DNA from: Loripinus fragilis
Taxonomy: Eukaryota; Mollusca; Bivalvia; Lucinida; Lucinidae
NCBI GenBank assembly: GCA_964019695.1
Contig: OZ026516.1
Location: 102,238,368-102,302,367, forward strand
DNA: 64,000 nt
Reading direction: 5' to 3'
The notes beneath the pieces are model-generated. The model was not told the DNA's origin. It did not search any database and was given only the letters and a program-made list of their open reading frames with translations. Position numbers and translations under genes: made by a program. Shown here piece after piece: positions 10,376-22,100 of the stretch; within the stretch, counting starts at the first letter, position 1, and every line of letters begins with the position of its first letter.

Positions 10376-10960
10376 ATGGTACGGTTAACTGAAAATAATT
10401 ATTACACAAATATTATATCACCAGTTATGCTGCTTGTGGCACCAATATCAGGACTGACAGTGAAAATAAGTGGATTTTCTTTGGATTCAACCATAGCTTA
10501 TATCCATCAACATTTATTCAAAATATATTATTTTCAATTTAAACACTGTTATGATACCTCACAAAACATACATACCCCATATCCCTGCATTTGTTTATTT
10601 AGTTTGCTTTTACAGCCAAAGTATACTACAGTCGGATCATTTTTATGGCATTATTTTCCTTCCAGTTCTCTGCTCTACATTTTTTTTTCAGTGTCTATAC
10701 TAATTTTAACTTTAACAGAATGTTTTTCAGTATATTTCAAATATTTCTGCAAATTTTCAATAAAGAATATTACAATCTGGCATTTTTACAGAAATTTTTC
10801 AACACCTGCTATCTCTTTTGAAGAAATGGAGCCAATGTTTGAGATACACAATATCTCCATAGCAACAGATGATGACATCATACAACTTGGTAATGACGTA
10901 AACATATACACTGTATATCCAGGGCAATTATCATTTGGGGAAATTGTCTTAATTGGCTAG
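10376..10960 (+). other. 194-codon open frame, unrecognised
   Basis: A long frame for AT-rich DNA, inside the TIR element. It is rich in Phe, Tyr, Ile and Ser, with a hydrophobic stretch near residues 95-115 (LLYIFFSVSILILTLTECFS) and a more acidic end (FEEMEPMFEIHNISIATDDD). No known domain was recognised and there is no good start context or second copy. It may be chance. Confidence 0.2.
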
Positions 10961-11307
10961 GAAAGACCATTGTTTCAGACCATATTTTTTGTCAAATTCT
11001 TGTAAGCTGATTTGGCTACTCACTTATGGCCACTGAGTGTATTTTGTGATATATGGAATCATTAGTGAATTTACTGATAAGGGACAGTTTCAGTATCTAT
11101 GAATTTAACGATGCACGTGGAAAGAACGTTTTTTCAGAATTCGGTGGAATCACTGATACGATCATCAGTCAAATTTGGTCAAATTGTCCCCGATAGGTTT
11201 TGCATATATTTACTAATTTAACGTTTTCTGGCGATGCCACGTTCAATGAATTTACTAGACTTGTGCAGTTGTTTCAGTTTAGTTTTATCCTGATTATACT
11301 ATTATCT

Positions 11308-11854
11308 CAGTATGTAAACTGAAATAAACATCCTGTACCCGTTCCTCCTAGCTCTCGCCTTATAAATACTCGTGTGTAACCAGTTGTCGGAAATCGTGAT
11401 GTGAGAGTTGTTGGTATAGCTGTAATTGCGAAGGCCCACCTATTAACATTCATTTTTCATAGATCTTAGTAACTTTTACAGTTACAACCATGTAATTATG
11501 TACACATGTGATTGCCAATTCCACTAAAACCATGCAAACTGGTATTTAAGCTCATTTCCGGCACAGAACGGCTCTGATTGTGAGCAAGTCGTTTTTAACA
11601 ATGCAAAATGCAAAGGAGGAACGTGACCGTTAAAATCATGGAATAAAACGGAATAAAATAGATAAAATGGCTTTTCTTACCTTGTTCGAGTGTGTCTTGT
11701 CTGTATCGCTAACAATATCAATCGAAACGTGTACATGTACCAAAAAAACACGCATTTTCCCGACTACTGGTTACGCACGAGTGTTGTTATTCATGTTTAT
11801 AAGGCGAGAGCTAGGAGGGACGGGTACAGGATGTTTATTTTAGTTTACATACTG
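11308..11854. mobile_element. MITE with ~75-bp inverted arms
   Basis: The left arm starts CAGTATGTAAACTGAAATAA and runs through CCTCCTAGCTCTCGCCTTAT. The right arm is its reverse complement, ending AGGATGTTTATTTTAGTTTACATACTG, with one early mismatch and a small indel further in. The flanks TGATTATACTATTAT and TGATTATATTATAG may be a diverged target duplication. No coding sequence is seen inside. Confidence 0.75.
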
Positions 11855-12630
11855 TGATTATATTATAGATATATACATTTTCTCTTCTCTAATACCCCAA
11901 TGAAAGCTAAAACTGTGCAGTTTGAAAGAGTTAAAGTGCTATTAGAGTGGATAATGTCTTGTTATTATGAGGTATTTGCTGAGTATAGGCACATTTCAAC
12001 TGTTTGGGCGGTTTCCAGTCTATGAATTTACATGAAAGATTTTCTTGACATGTATCACCTTATTAAGGGTATAAACGGCGGTTAAAGTGTATAGCGAGAT
12101 TCTGTGTGGTTATAAAGTGATTGAATAAGGTGAATTTTATTTGCATTCGTTCTACCAGTCGCAACCAGCGAATTGATATCAACTGCAAAAAGTAATCGAT
12201 CTATATAAAGCAAATATTAAGAAGATAGCACAATGATGTCTGAACTGTGGCTCTGGCGTCAATGTGAGATTTTATGTTCAGACAGTTGAAAACTGGTATT
12301 GCAAACTGTATTGCTTTTCGCCAAGTTTTTAAAAACAGGCTTAGTGAAGATTTATGATTTTTGTTGGAAGTCCAATGTGTTCAGGTAATAAATTAGCGGC
12401 TGATCCATAAGCTCTCATGCTAAACAAAGTTTTGTTGTTTCTTACGAATGCGTTCAAGGGTTTTCCAAGAGAATGAGTTTTTGGCCCATCTTGTTCGCGG
12501 GAGACTGGTCCCTCCTCTTCACGACGCAACATTTACTTTTTGCGATTGGGGAGGTGGCATAATAATATGCTAGGAGACAGGGCTTACATCTGTTTCACTT
12601 AGGCTCAAGTTGTATTTTTATTATGTAATT
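11855..12630. other. Unassigned DNA
   Basis: No supported gene or repeat edge. A 63-codon minus frame at 12341-12532 has no features. Confidence 0.5.
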
Positions 12631-13132
12631 ACATTGACGTGCATGCAATTGTTGTCAAGGTGGCCAATCACGTGGTCTGCCTGATTAGGTTCACGGACTT
12701 TACGAACCATTAAACGACATCACAGGCAAGGAAAATCGTTCATAACTTTCGTTATACTAAGTCGAATTTCATGCGGTAAAGTGCAAAAACCTTCTCATAA
12801 TTTTCTGCACAAAACTGTGTAAAAGTTTCTCCTGGGTTCGCTGCAGTTTTCCATATTGCTATGACCAATTGAAGTGTGTACCCAATCGCGGAGAATATTC
12901 CGTTTTTTCTTCAGTTGGTCGAGGTAATCTGGGAAACTACAACAAACCGAGGAGAAACTTTGACACAGTCTTGTGTAGAAAAATATGATGGGGTTTTTGC
13001 ACTTGACAGCATGAAATTTGACTTAGTATTACGAAAGTTATAAAAGATTTTACTTTATCAGGAAATCCGTGACCCCAATCATGCTGACCACGTGATTGGC
13101 CACCTTGGTTGTGTAATTGCACCGATGTAGAA
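12631..13132. mobile_element. ~500-bp foldback element
   Basis: Two arms of roughly 210 bp face each other around 12870-12890. Matching landmarks are CAAGGTGGCCAATCACGTGG at 12656-12675 against CCACGTGATTGGCCACCTTG at 13088-13107, and AAGTTTCTCCT against AGGAGAAACTT. Nearly the whole element is inverted repeat, as in foldback MITEs. No coding capacity. Confidence 0.75.
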
Positions 13133-13292
13133 ACTTTGTTATGTCATATTACATGTATTTATTGACAATCCTATGGTACTATTGTGAAAATGTCAGTAGC
13201 AAAATAAAATAAAAAAGAATACTATCCAGGAATGCTACAAAGACGAACGGAAGTTGCACATAACACTTACAGCCACATGACGGCATGCATAT

Positions 13293-13630
13293 TATTTATC
13301 ATATGACGTCGCGTGTGGGAGGGAAATAACGCCATGCAATAAAATCGATAAACCGCTAGTGGTTTATAGATTTACCGGAAACGCTATGACGTCCATAACA
13401 ATGTTGCGTACATAAAATGACAAAATTATAATGTTTATATGGCAGAAATGAAATTTCAAAATAATCTAAATGTCTTATGTTAAATAGTTTCTAACATTCG
13501 TGCTCTTGTATTATTGAATTTATTAAACTCGTTGCGAAAAAGAGATAAATGCTCGGCAAGCCTCGCATTTTATTTCTTTTCCCCTAACTCGATTAATGAA
13601 TTCAATAAAACATGAGCACTCGTGTAAGAT
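13293..13630 (+). repeat. Dispersed repeat R, copy 1
   Basis: Matches 50463-50787 in reverse orientation. It contains the palindromic ATCGATAAACCGCTAGTGGT core and an outer hairpin ending GAATTCAATAAAACATGAGC. Non-coding, probably a MITE. Confidence 0.65.
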
Positions 13631-13650
13631 CCTATATAAAGTTAAGTAGC

Positions 13651-14104
13651 CAGCTTCTCTTTCTCAGCGAGATGATGATCCTAAACTACTGCACTACTAA
13701 ACAAGGACCAAACCTTAAATCCAGCAACAAACTGGCCTTAATGTGCACGACCCGTGGTGATCATAGATTGTGGGAGGTGGGGGAATATGGAGGAGGCGCA
13801 GGCGACGATCAGATTTATTGGCAAAGCTTCGTCCCCCATAGTTTAAAGAATTCTACCAAATAAGAGCATGGCGGCTATTTCGGTCATGTGACGTTGAATT
13901 AATCATTTTAAATGTTCTCATCTAACGAACGCTCCATATGCAATTTGATTTGAGTCAAGCATGCTAGTGGTTTCTGCGAAAAATGTGTTTAGGTTATTAT
14001 GTAGCACCTCAAATTAAGCGACCTCAGATGAAAGGTTAAATTGACCATTGGTACTTATCTATAACCATTGTCTCATAAAACTACACATATCTAGCATTTG
14101 GTTG
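13651..14104. other. Unassigned DNA
   Basis: The end of an 83-codon chance frame (13612-13863) and otherwise featureless DNA. Nothing supported. Confidence 0.45.
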
Positions 14105-15560
14105 GTTGATTGTTTAATGCCTAACGACACATCAACCCTTGTTGGTCATTAGCATCAGACAGTGATCAACTGCTTTTGCTTCAGCAGTGAAAATAGATGA
14201 ACTTCAGGTATGCGTTGTAAATTACAATGGTTAACTGATATAACAACTGCACAACCAACTTTCGTGTCTTCTTTTAATTCATCGGTATAAATCTGTTGAT
14301 AATCCTTATAACGAGTTTGCAGTTTTCTGAAATGATCTTTTAATATGTTTGGCCTTGTTTCAGGTTTTTTTCCAAAGTGTAAGTCAAAACGATTTCAGGT
14401 GGTTCCCAACTCCAAGTTAGAATGTTTGGTATAAGATATTTTTCAAGGCTTTGAGGCTTGATATTGGTAGAATCTAAAAGTGGCGTAATTCTGATGTCTA
14501 ATGATTGAATAGATTTAGGTTTCATTTCATGTAACTCAAAGTATTTTGGTGGGATTGATACCTTATGAGCAGGATTTGATGGGTTAGAAGCAAGTATTAT
14601 AGCATACTGCCAAGAGAGTTAAGCTCTGCGTGAGTATAGTGATGGTTCACCTGCTTCCACATAAAGACTAGTGGTAATTCATCTGCTTCCTAATTAAGAC
14701 TAGCAATTGGAGAAGTTCTAAAAGCCCCTAAAGTTAAGCTAAGTCATTGATTAAGTAAACGATCAAGCATTTGTAGTTATGACTGTCTTGCAGAGAAATA
14801 TATTATACAGCCATAGTCTAATTTTGACCTGACTAGACCAATAAAGTTTGAAAAGTGTAGTTCGGTCTGCATCCCAAGAAGTATGGGAAAGAACGTTTAA
14901 AAGGTTCAATGCTTTAAAACATTTAGCTTTCAGATATTTAGTATGGGGTATAAAACAGAGCTTTTTATCAAAAGTAATGCTACATGTAATAATTTCAGAT
15001 TCCTCAACAACTGGAATAGCTGATCCATATAAATGTAAATATAGGACCATAGTGTTGATTGCGCAACTGACATAAATGTACATACTGTGTTTTTTATTTG
15101 GAAAATTTAAAGCCATTTAATGTTGTCCAATTTTCGATCTTTTTCAAATTTTGCTGTATAGTAGTTGGCGTTCAATCGTCCCCATGCTTTTAGAACAATA
15201 ACAGATAAAGAAGTCATCAACATAATAATAAGCAGTCAGTAAGATTACCTTAACATTTGACAATATTATTAATTGAGCCGTGACATTAGATTTCCAACAA
15301 TATGGTATGTGCGACTAGCAAAGGCTCAGACCAGCCTGCGCATATGCGCAGTCTGATCAGAGCCTTTCCTAGTCGCTTGAATATTCTATGGCTGTTAAGC
15401 TACTGACTGAACATCATTTGGAGTTTCTAAACTTAAAAGGAGGCTGCAAAGGCTGGTCTGAGTCTACACTAGTCAAAATGCCACATTGTTGGAAATCTCA
15501 TGCACTGGCTCAATTCTTTATATCATTAATTTTGATATTAAAAATGTTGTAAAAAGAACA
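14105..15560 (-). pseudogene. Jockey-like LINE remnant (RT thumb, RNase H start, 3' end), internally deleted
   Basis: Minus-strand translation from 15116 down gives VLYLHLYGSAIPVVEESE, ALNLLNVLSHTSWDADRTTL and LYWSSQVKIRLWLYN, the C-terminal RT region. It then passes through SWEPPEIVLTYTLEKNLKQG to the start of RNase H (IYTDELKEDTKVGCAVVIS) near 14290-14210. The family 3' end, reading GCTAATGACCAACAAGGGTT, lies at 14105-14165, so most of RNase H and the UTR is deleted. MITE M1 copy 2 interrupts it at 15275-15511. RT-side sequence resumes at 15512-15560, matching 236-290 of the first LINE. Confidence 0.85.
15275..15511 (+). mobile_element. MITE family M1, copy 2, inside a LINE
   Basis: It starts GAGCCGTGACATTAGATTTC and ends GGAAATCTCATGCACTGGCTC. 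LINE sequence on both sides (ACAATATTATTAATT and TATATCATTAATTTTGATA) shows that it inserted into an existing RT remnant. The flanks may include a duplicated ATTAATT. Confidence 0.88.
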
Positions 15561-16248
15561 AATTTATGGAGTGCGCATGTGCGATTAGCACTTCTATCGT
15601 ATGGGTTGGTCCATTTGTTTATCAGAGTAGCATTGACTCCGATTATCAAGTTCTCTATCTGTGTTAATGAGGCAAAATTCGTGCTTTATAAGCTCAAAAT
15701 TCCATTAGCTTTTGTGACCGGAGATAAAGCCAGACCAATTTGACTTTCAGTTCCGTTGGCTAGGAATGTTTAACCTCGCAGAGAGAGAAAACAAACCTAT
15801 TGTACATCAGTGAACAGTGCCCTTAATCAACCTATAATTCTGCTCTGGTAGACAATGAAGACCATGCTCAGACACAGTAACCGAGTAAGTTCTAAGCGCC
15901 GTTTTCTCGCTGACCAATGTTGTAAGTGAATGGTCATGGTACATGTAATTGAATAGTATGGGACTCGTCACGAGAAAAACCTGACTGTTGGATGCGAACG
16001 ATAAAGGTGCAGACCAGCCTGCGAATCCGCCGAGTCGGATCACAACTTTGTTATCCATTCTCTAGAAAGCATTATAGTTTAACATGCTACATGTATAAAG
16101 AACCCAATCACAGGGTTTCTTGCACGTCGAAAAGCACATTATTGACACGGTCTCTTATTGAATACATTTTAGAAGCAGCAAAATAAACTGTGCGCCAAGC
16201 AAAAACTCACATTATCCCGGTCATCATCACAGTCAAACCAGGCCTGGA
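15561..16248. other. Unassigned DNA with an M1-core-like patch
   Basis: At 16006-16065 GGTGCAGACCAGCCTGCGAAT resembles the inner palindrome of M1 but lacks the termini. No gene is supported; the short frames at 15486-15743 and 15807-16058 show no domain. Confidence 0.4.
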
Positions 16249-16474
16249 TGTTATAAAACTGTTTCATGCTCAACTAAGCTGAGCATGAAATTTATCCTGC
16301 TCATAAATGTTAATATGGCAACAATTGTTGGCAATTTAATATTTGTTAGCGGGATGAAAACAACATCTGAGAATTTTAAAGCAAAAATAAACCTAATTTT
16401 CATCGTTTTAGGTTTTATGAGCAATTAAAATTTCATGCTCAGTTGAGTTTAGTACGAAACAGTTTTTCATACCT
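16249..16474 (-). mobile_element. MITE family M3, copy 1
   Basis: Ends in inverted repeats built on TTTCATGCTCAACTAAGCTG and its complement. The interior has CAACAATTGTTGGCAATTTA and TTGTTAGCGGGAT. Matches 39790-40013 in opposite orientation. Non-coding. Confidence 0.75.
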
Positions 16475-16920
16475 AAGGCTCAGAGCTTATACTGGGCTCT
16501 CAGTACGCAGTTAAGATATCATTTTTAAGTCAAACAACAAAGACTCTGATCAGTCTGGGCTGATCATTATGCTGACCTTGCCAAGCACTGCCACTGGCTC
16601 AATTATCAAAATCCGCCATTTCTTACTGGTTAAGAACGCGCATACTTAGCCAAATGACAATGTACTTTAACTGGCGTCCAAATTGAGATGGCGCCGTCAG
16701 CTATACATTAGACCATTCCTCCTTGAAACTGGGTACTTAAATATACCAGGCAAACACACATCACGGTGTATCGATATTCCAAGTAGTTTTGAGTAGAGTT
16801 TTTCGCTAACAGTTAACAGACAGACGGTGCACATCGAAACTGTACAGGGTCGTGCAATAAGTAAACAAACACCACTGGCCTTGAAAGTATTGTACCAAGA
16901 ATAACACTTGCAAACAATGT
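16475..16920. other. Unassigned DNA
   Basis: A patch at 16540-16580 (AAAGACTCTGATCAGTCTGG) echoes the M1 core. Nothing else supported. Confidence 0.4.
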
Positions 16921-17092
16921 TTTAGTACAATCTATATCAACCCTTATAAACAAGATCATTAGGACGGTGACATTACCTGATCAATTAAAATGGCTAAAGT
17001 TCATCCAATATATGAAAGCGGTCCAGACTCTAACCCAGCAAATTACCGACCAATCTCTATTCTTCCAACCTTATCCAAATTAAATGCGTGTT
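16921..17092 (+). pseudogene. Non-LTR RT fragment, N-terminal side
   Basis: Plus-strand translation reads TLINKIIRTVTLPDQLK, KVHPIYESGPDSNPANYRPI and SILPTLSKLN. This is the fingers region of a non-LTR reverse transcriptase, with the NYRPIS block intact. The match stops abruptly at 17092 where the tandem array begins and resumes at about 19022 with the next RT block. It is a different LINE lineage from the Jockey-like copies. Confidence 0.85.
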
Positions 17093-17479
17093 TTCAGGGA
17101 AAACTATGTCCCCCTAACACAATGTGAGTCGGAAAGCATGGCTTACTACTCTTTATTGTGTCACGTTGATCCATCAATTACTTCAAGGGAGAGCATGCAC
17201 AAACACAATTTTGGTCAAACTTTGAAATAACAGTGCTGTGGTTACCGTGAATATAAGGTCAAGGTTATTAAAATCTAATTAACTCTTTTCTGTCTCCAAA
17301 CAATGTATCTATGCAAGTTTGGTGCAGAAAACACCACTGGTTCAGAAGACAGAGTTCAGAAAATGCTGAATTTACATTTTTTAAGGATGTTGACCTCAAA
17401 ATGAGGTGACCTTGAAAAGTAGACCATGTTCACCAAAATCATATCAATTCTTCATTTTGCCACAATGATACAATACATT

Positions 17480-17685
17480 AAGTTTAACTATAATACGCAG
17501 TGATAGAGTGCTTGACGTGTGACCGAAAGGCCCGGGTTCGAGCCTCACCGGCGTCACTGTGTTGTGGTCCTTGAGCGAGACACATTTATCCTAGCTTAGT
17601 ACTGGTTCAACCCAGGAAGACCCATCCCTGTTAAACTGAAAGATTGTTTATGTGACGTATAGAATCAACTCAAACAATTTACTAG
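17480..17685 (+). mobile_element. tRNA-derived SINE in the array, copy 1
   Basis: An A-box-like AGTGATAGAGTGCTTGAC is followed about 30 bp later by a B box, GGTTCGAGCCTC. A body with TGTTGTGGTCCTTGAGCGAG and TAGTACTGGTTCAACCCAGG follows. The possible target duplication AATACATT appears at 17472-17479 and 17686-17693. It shares its body with SINE copies at 17818, 39500, 40150 and 41310. Confidence 0.75.
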
Positions 17686-17817
17686 AATACATTGTTAAAT
17701 TCAAGAGATATTCTACAAAAATCTTATTTTGGTAAAATTTGACATTTCAAAGTGCTGATGTGACCTTGAAAATAAGATCAGGGTCATTAAAAATTACTCA
17801 ACTCTTAACCCTCTCCT

Positions 17818-18011
17818 GGGAGTGCCGTGGGCTAGTGCTTGACTGGAGACAGAGGGGTCGCGGGTTCTAGCCTCACCGGCGTCACTGCATTGTGTCCTTG
17901 AGCAGACACAATAATCCTAGATTAGTACTGGTTCAATTCAGAAAGACACGTCCTACATAAATGAAAGATTGTTGATGGGACGAAAAGAATCAAATCAAAC
18001 AAACAAATAAA
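17818..18011 (+). mobile_element. tRNA-derived SINE in the array, copy 2
   Basis: Flanked by an 8-bp target duplication, CCTCTCCT, at 17810-17817 and 18012-18019. It has an A-box-like GGGCTAGTGCTTGACTGG, a B box GGTTCTAGCCTC, the shared body, and a 3' tail of AAAC units. The target lies inside an array unit, so this SINE arrived after the array formed. Confidence 0.85.
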
Positions 18012-19015
18012 CCTCTCCTAAAATATATCTATGCAAGTTTGGTTAAAGTTGAACTATTGGTTGGAAAGATAGTCTGTGGAAATGGCTGATTTATACTGCC
18101 TTTATAGGAGGGTGACCTAGAAAATCACGGTTACTAAAATCTGATCAACTCTTCCCACCCTTCCATCAATGTATCTATGCAAGCTAGGTAAAAATCCCAC
18201 CACTGGTTCAAAGTGTATCGCAAGGAGGTCACCAAAATCTAATCAACTCTTCCCCTTCCCCCAAAAATGCATCTATGCGAGTTTGGTCAAAATCCATCAA
18301 CTTGTTCAGAAGATAAAACATTGAAACCATATTATGGACATTTCAAATTGCCGCTGTGACCTTGAAAATTAGGTCAAGGTCACCAAAATTCAATCAACTC
18401 TTTCCCTTATTCCAAGAATGCGTCTATGTATAGTTGGTCAAAATCCGTCCACTAATACAGAAGATAACGCACTGAAACCATATTTTGGACTTTCAAAGTG
18501 ACCCAGTGACTTTGAAAAAAAGGTTAAGGTCACCAAAATCTAATCAACTTTTTTCCTCCTCCCAAAATTGTATCCGTGCAAGTTTGCTCAAAGAAGATAA
18601 CGCACGGAAACCATATGGAGATTTCAATGTGACCCAGTGACCTTGTAAATAAGGTCAATGTCACCAAACTCTAACCAACTCTTTCCCTTTTCCCATCAAT
18701 GTATCCATGCAAGTTTGGTCAAAACATATGTACTAGTTCAGAAGATAACACACAGAAACTTCAAAGTGCCCCCGTGATCTTGAAAATAATGTCATGGTCA
18801 CCCAAATCCATTCAGCTTTTTCCCTTCTCTCAACAATGTATTTATGAAAGTTTGGTCAAAATCCATCAGCTGGTTCAGAAGATAATGCACGGAAACGAAA
18901 AAGCAGAAGCCGATGCTGACTCCGAAGGGGTCCACACATAAAACAATATATCCCCACATCCTCCGGGTTGAGGGGACATAAATATTTGAAAAACATAAAT
19001 ACTCACTAAATAGCA

Positions 19016-19085
19016 TTCTTAAGCAAGTATAAAATGATTCACACTAATCAATCAGGATTCAGAAACTATAATGAACTTATTTTAT
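19016..19085 (+). pseudogene. Non-LTR RT fragment, continuation after the array
   Basis: Translation gives LSKYKMIHTNQSGFRNY, the NQSGFR block that normally follows NYRPI by about 35-40 residues. It continues the fragment ending at 17092 and proves that the array lies within one RT. Confidence 0.8.
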
Positions 19086-19110
19086 CGTCAAAAGTTGTTA
19101 TGAAGTCTAG

Positions 19111-22100
19111 TACCCCGGCATCCAATTTAGGTTACCTTGCATTCCCCCCAGGACAATTTTTCATGGGTGCAAAATTGTTTATTGGGACCCCCTGGATGGG
19201 AAACGAAGGTGTCCTAAAAAAAAATTTGGTTTGGGCTATGTGAAATTGCATGGTTTCTATGCCAACCCATAGCGAATTTGAGAAGGGGGGTCTGCCTATA
19301 AAATTACTCATATTTCAGCTGTTACTTATCCTAGGCTACTAAACTTAATACCAAATTAAAGCTTAGACATATGCCTATTATCCCCTTGTTGCATATGGAA
19401 ATTATCTTATTTGCATATTCATAAATATTTATGAAAACATTAAAAATGTGTTTCACGAATGGGGGTATACGTACAAGAGCAATAATATCTCAGCTGCTTT
19501 TAGTCGTAGAGTACTAAAATTTGTACTAAAATAAAGCTAAGACATAGGCCTTTCATTCCATGGTCAAATATGCAACGTACCTTATTTGCATAATTTGCAT
19601 ATTCATGAATATTAATAAGAACGCTAAAAAATAAGGGAAAATCATTACAAATATAAATAGGCTGATTTCATCCCAATATTGTCATTGTTGCATGTTATAA
19701 TATAATCAATGTTACAATTTGACAGGTCCAATCATCCAGTGGTCCTATATGAATATTATCTCATTTAAATATTCATGAAAATGCATGAAAACTTAAAAAA
19801 ATGAGGGAAAATCACGTAAAAACTATAAGCCTAGGGGAGGGGTTAAGGTACGATCTATCCTGCACTCCTAGGGCCTTTTAAATTCATGCCAAATTGTTCA
19901 GTGGGACCCTCAGAATGTAAAATGAAGTTCTCCTCACAAGAAATTAGGTATGGGCTACGTGAAAATGGATGGTTTCCATGGCAACCGCTTATATGATTCT
20001 CGTGATTGGGGGGTAGGCCTACAAATTCAATCATATCTAGGGTTCTACTTATCCTAGAGCACTAAAATTGGTGTCAAATTAAAGCTTAGACACATGTCTT
20101 TTTTCTTGTGGTCTGATTTGTAAATCATCTAATTTGCATATTTATGAATATTAATGAAAACCTACAAAAAATGAAGTAAAATCATAAAAAAAACATAAAT
20201 GAACATATTTCAGCACAAAAACATAATCAAACCACCATTGTTGCCAGTTTTTATATCCTCAGTGATTCAATTTGATAAGTTCTTTCATCCAGTGGTCCTA
20301 TATGAAAATTATCTCATTTGCATATTCATGAATATTAATGAAAAGTTTTGTAATTAAAGAAAAAATCTTAGGAAAATTAATTGATGTACATATAAAATGA
20401 CAAATATTTCACCTACCATGTGTTCCAGTGTACCAAACCTAGTGCCAATTTAATGCTTAGACATTGTACTTTTACCATAAGGTATAATATGAAAAATATT
20501 TATCATGAATTTTCGTGAATGTAAACAGAAGAAATGAAAGAAAAATTGCGGAAAAATCAAGGGGGTGCACTTCCAAAATTACTCATATCACAGTAGTTAA
20601 GTGCCCAATAGTGCCAAACCTGATTTTAAGTCAATGTATAGACACAACTTGTTTACCAAAATGATCCAATTCATAACACATCAAATTTAAATTCTCATGA
20701 ATATTGATGAAAACATGAGAAATTAAGAGAAAATACAGGAAAATTAAGGGGGTATAGCTACAAAGTGATTCATATCTTGGCTTCCAATTGCCCAATAGTA
20801 ACAAGTTTGGTACCATATCAAACAGCATAACCCTAAGTAAAATTGAGTAAAAGAAAAAAGTATAAAATTTATAACAGCTGAGATATGAGTAATTTTGTAA
20901 GTACGCTGCTATCAATTTGTATACATTTTTTACTTGTATTTTTAAAGTTTTTATTAATATTGATCTTAAACAAATTAGTTAATTCTTATATCTGCCCACT
21001 TAGTAAAACTGCTATTCATAGACTTAAATTAAGTATATTGTTTGCTACTCTAGGGCAATTAGCAGCTAAGATATTGGTAATTTTGTAGGTATACCCCATT
21101 CATTTTTTGGCGATTTTTCTCTTTATTCTAATGTTTATGTTGATTTTCATGAATATGTTGATGCGACAACTGGCAAATATTACCATTGAGATAAAGGGCT
21201 GTATCATAGCAATAAGTTGGCACCTTGTTTGCTACGTAAGGGCTATAAGCTGCTGAGATATAAGTAATTTTGTAGGTATATCCCCTTCATTTTCAAATAT
21301 TATTCTCAAAATGCTCATGGTTTCATCAATATTCATGAATATTATAATATGACCATTTTAAAATTTGATAATTTGTTAAACATACTATTGTCTTAGCATT
21401 AGTTTAAAACCAATTTTGGTACTCTAGGGCACTTAGCAATTGAGATATTATTAGATTTGTTAGTACACCCCCTTGATTTTTCCGCGATTTTTCATTTGTT
21501 TCTTCTGTTTTAATTAAAATTCATAATTATTTATGTTAACTATTTTTCAAAGCTGAACTTAAGGTAAAGTATTATGTCTGAGCATTGACTTGGCACCAAG
21601 TTTGATACACTCGGACGCATAGATGCTGAGATATTGGTAATTTTATACATACGCCCCTTAATTTCTTGAGATTTTATCTCTAATTTCTAAAGTTTTCATT
21701 AATATTCATGAATATGGATATTAGATAATTTGCATATCTAACTACCAAATTAAACTGCTGTGTCCAGGGATTAGTTTGGTACCATGTTTAGTAATCTAGG
21801 ATGAGATGTTGTTAAGATATGAGTATTTTTTGTACGTATACCCCCAATCTTTACAGTCCGCATAATGGGTTGCCATGGAAACCATGAAATTTCAAAAACC
21901 CAAATAACATTTATTTTTGAGGACAATATTTTTTTACATTTAAGTGGTCCTATTGGACAAATTTATGCCCATAATAAAATGTCTGATGTTTTCAATTTAG
22001 GTCTGATTACCCCCATTGCATACTATAGTTTACCCATGTTTTTTTTCATCATTTTAAGATTTCATTATATTCATGAATATGCAAATGAGATAATTTTCAT

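Larger units (their letters stand above)
9244..11097. mobile_element. TIR element carrying a nested LINE
   Basis: The 41 bases at 9244-9284 (GATACTGAAACTGTCCC...) are the exact reverse complement of 11057-11097. Allowing for the LINE insertion, the match extends another ten or so bases inward (CCAGATATCAT against CCATATATCAC). Without the LINE the element is about 870 bp. It has no recognised transposase, so it is probably a non-autonomous DNA transposon. A 194-codon frame at 10376-10960 lies inside but resembles nothing known to me. Confidence 0.8.
17094..19015 (+). repeat. Tandem array of ~100-150-bp units inserted in an RT
   Basis: Nine or more diverged units share CAAAATCTAATCAACTCTT, TGTATCTATGCAAGTTTGGT, CAGAAGATAACGCACGGAAA and TGACCTTGAAAATAAGGTCA. 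Spacing is roughly 97-152 bp from unit to unit. The edges carry an inverted motif (CTATGTCCCCCTAA near 17108, GAGGGGACATAAAT near 18971) that may be the termini of the inserted element. Bivalve elements with satellite-like cores (pearl/CvE type) are the closest known parallel; that link is inferred. Confidence 0.75.

Noticed and set aside
10376..10960. 194-codon frame as a real host gene
   Set aside because: It lies in a non-autonomous TIR element, is low in complexity and has no recognised domain or homologous copy in the window. Kept only as a low-confidence feature.
17094..19015. Host centromeric satellite
   Set aside because: The array is short, bounded by RT sequence on both sides and interrupted by SINEs, so it is a dispersed element with a tandem core.
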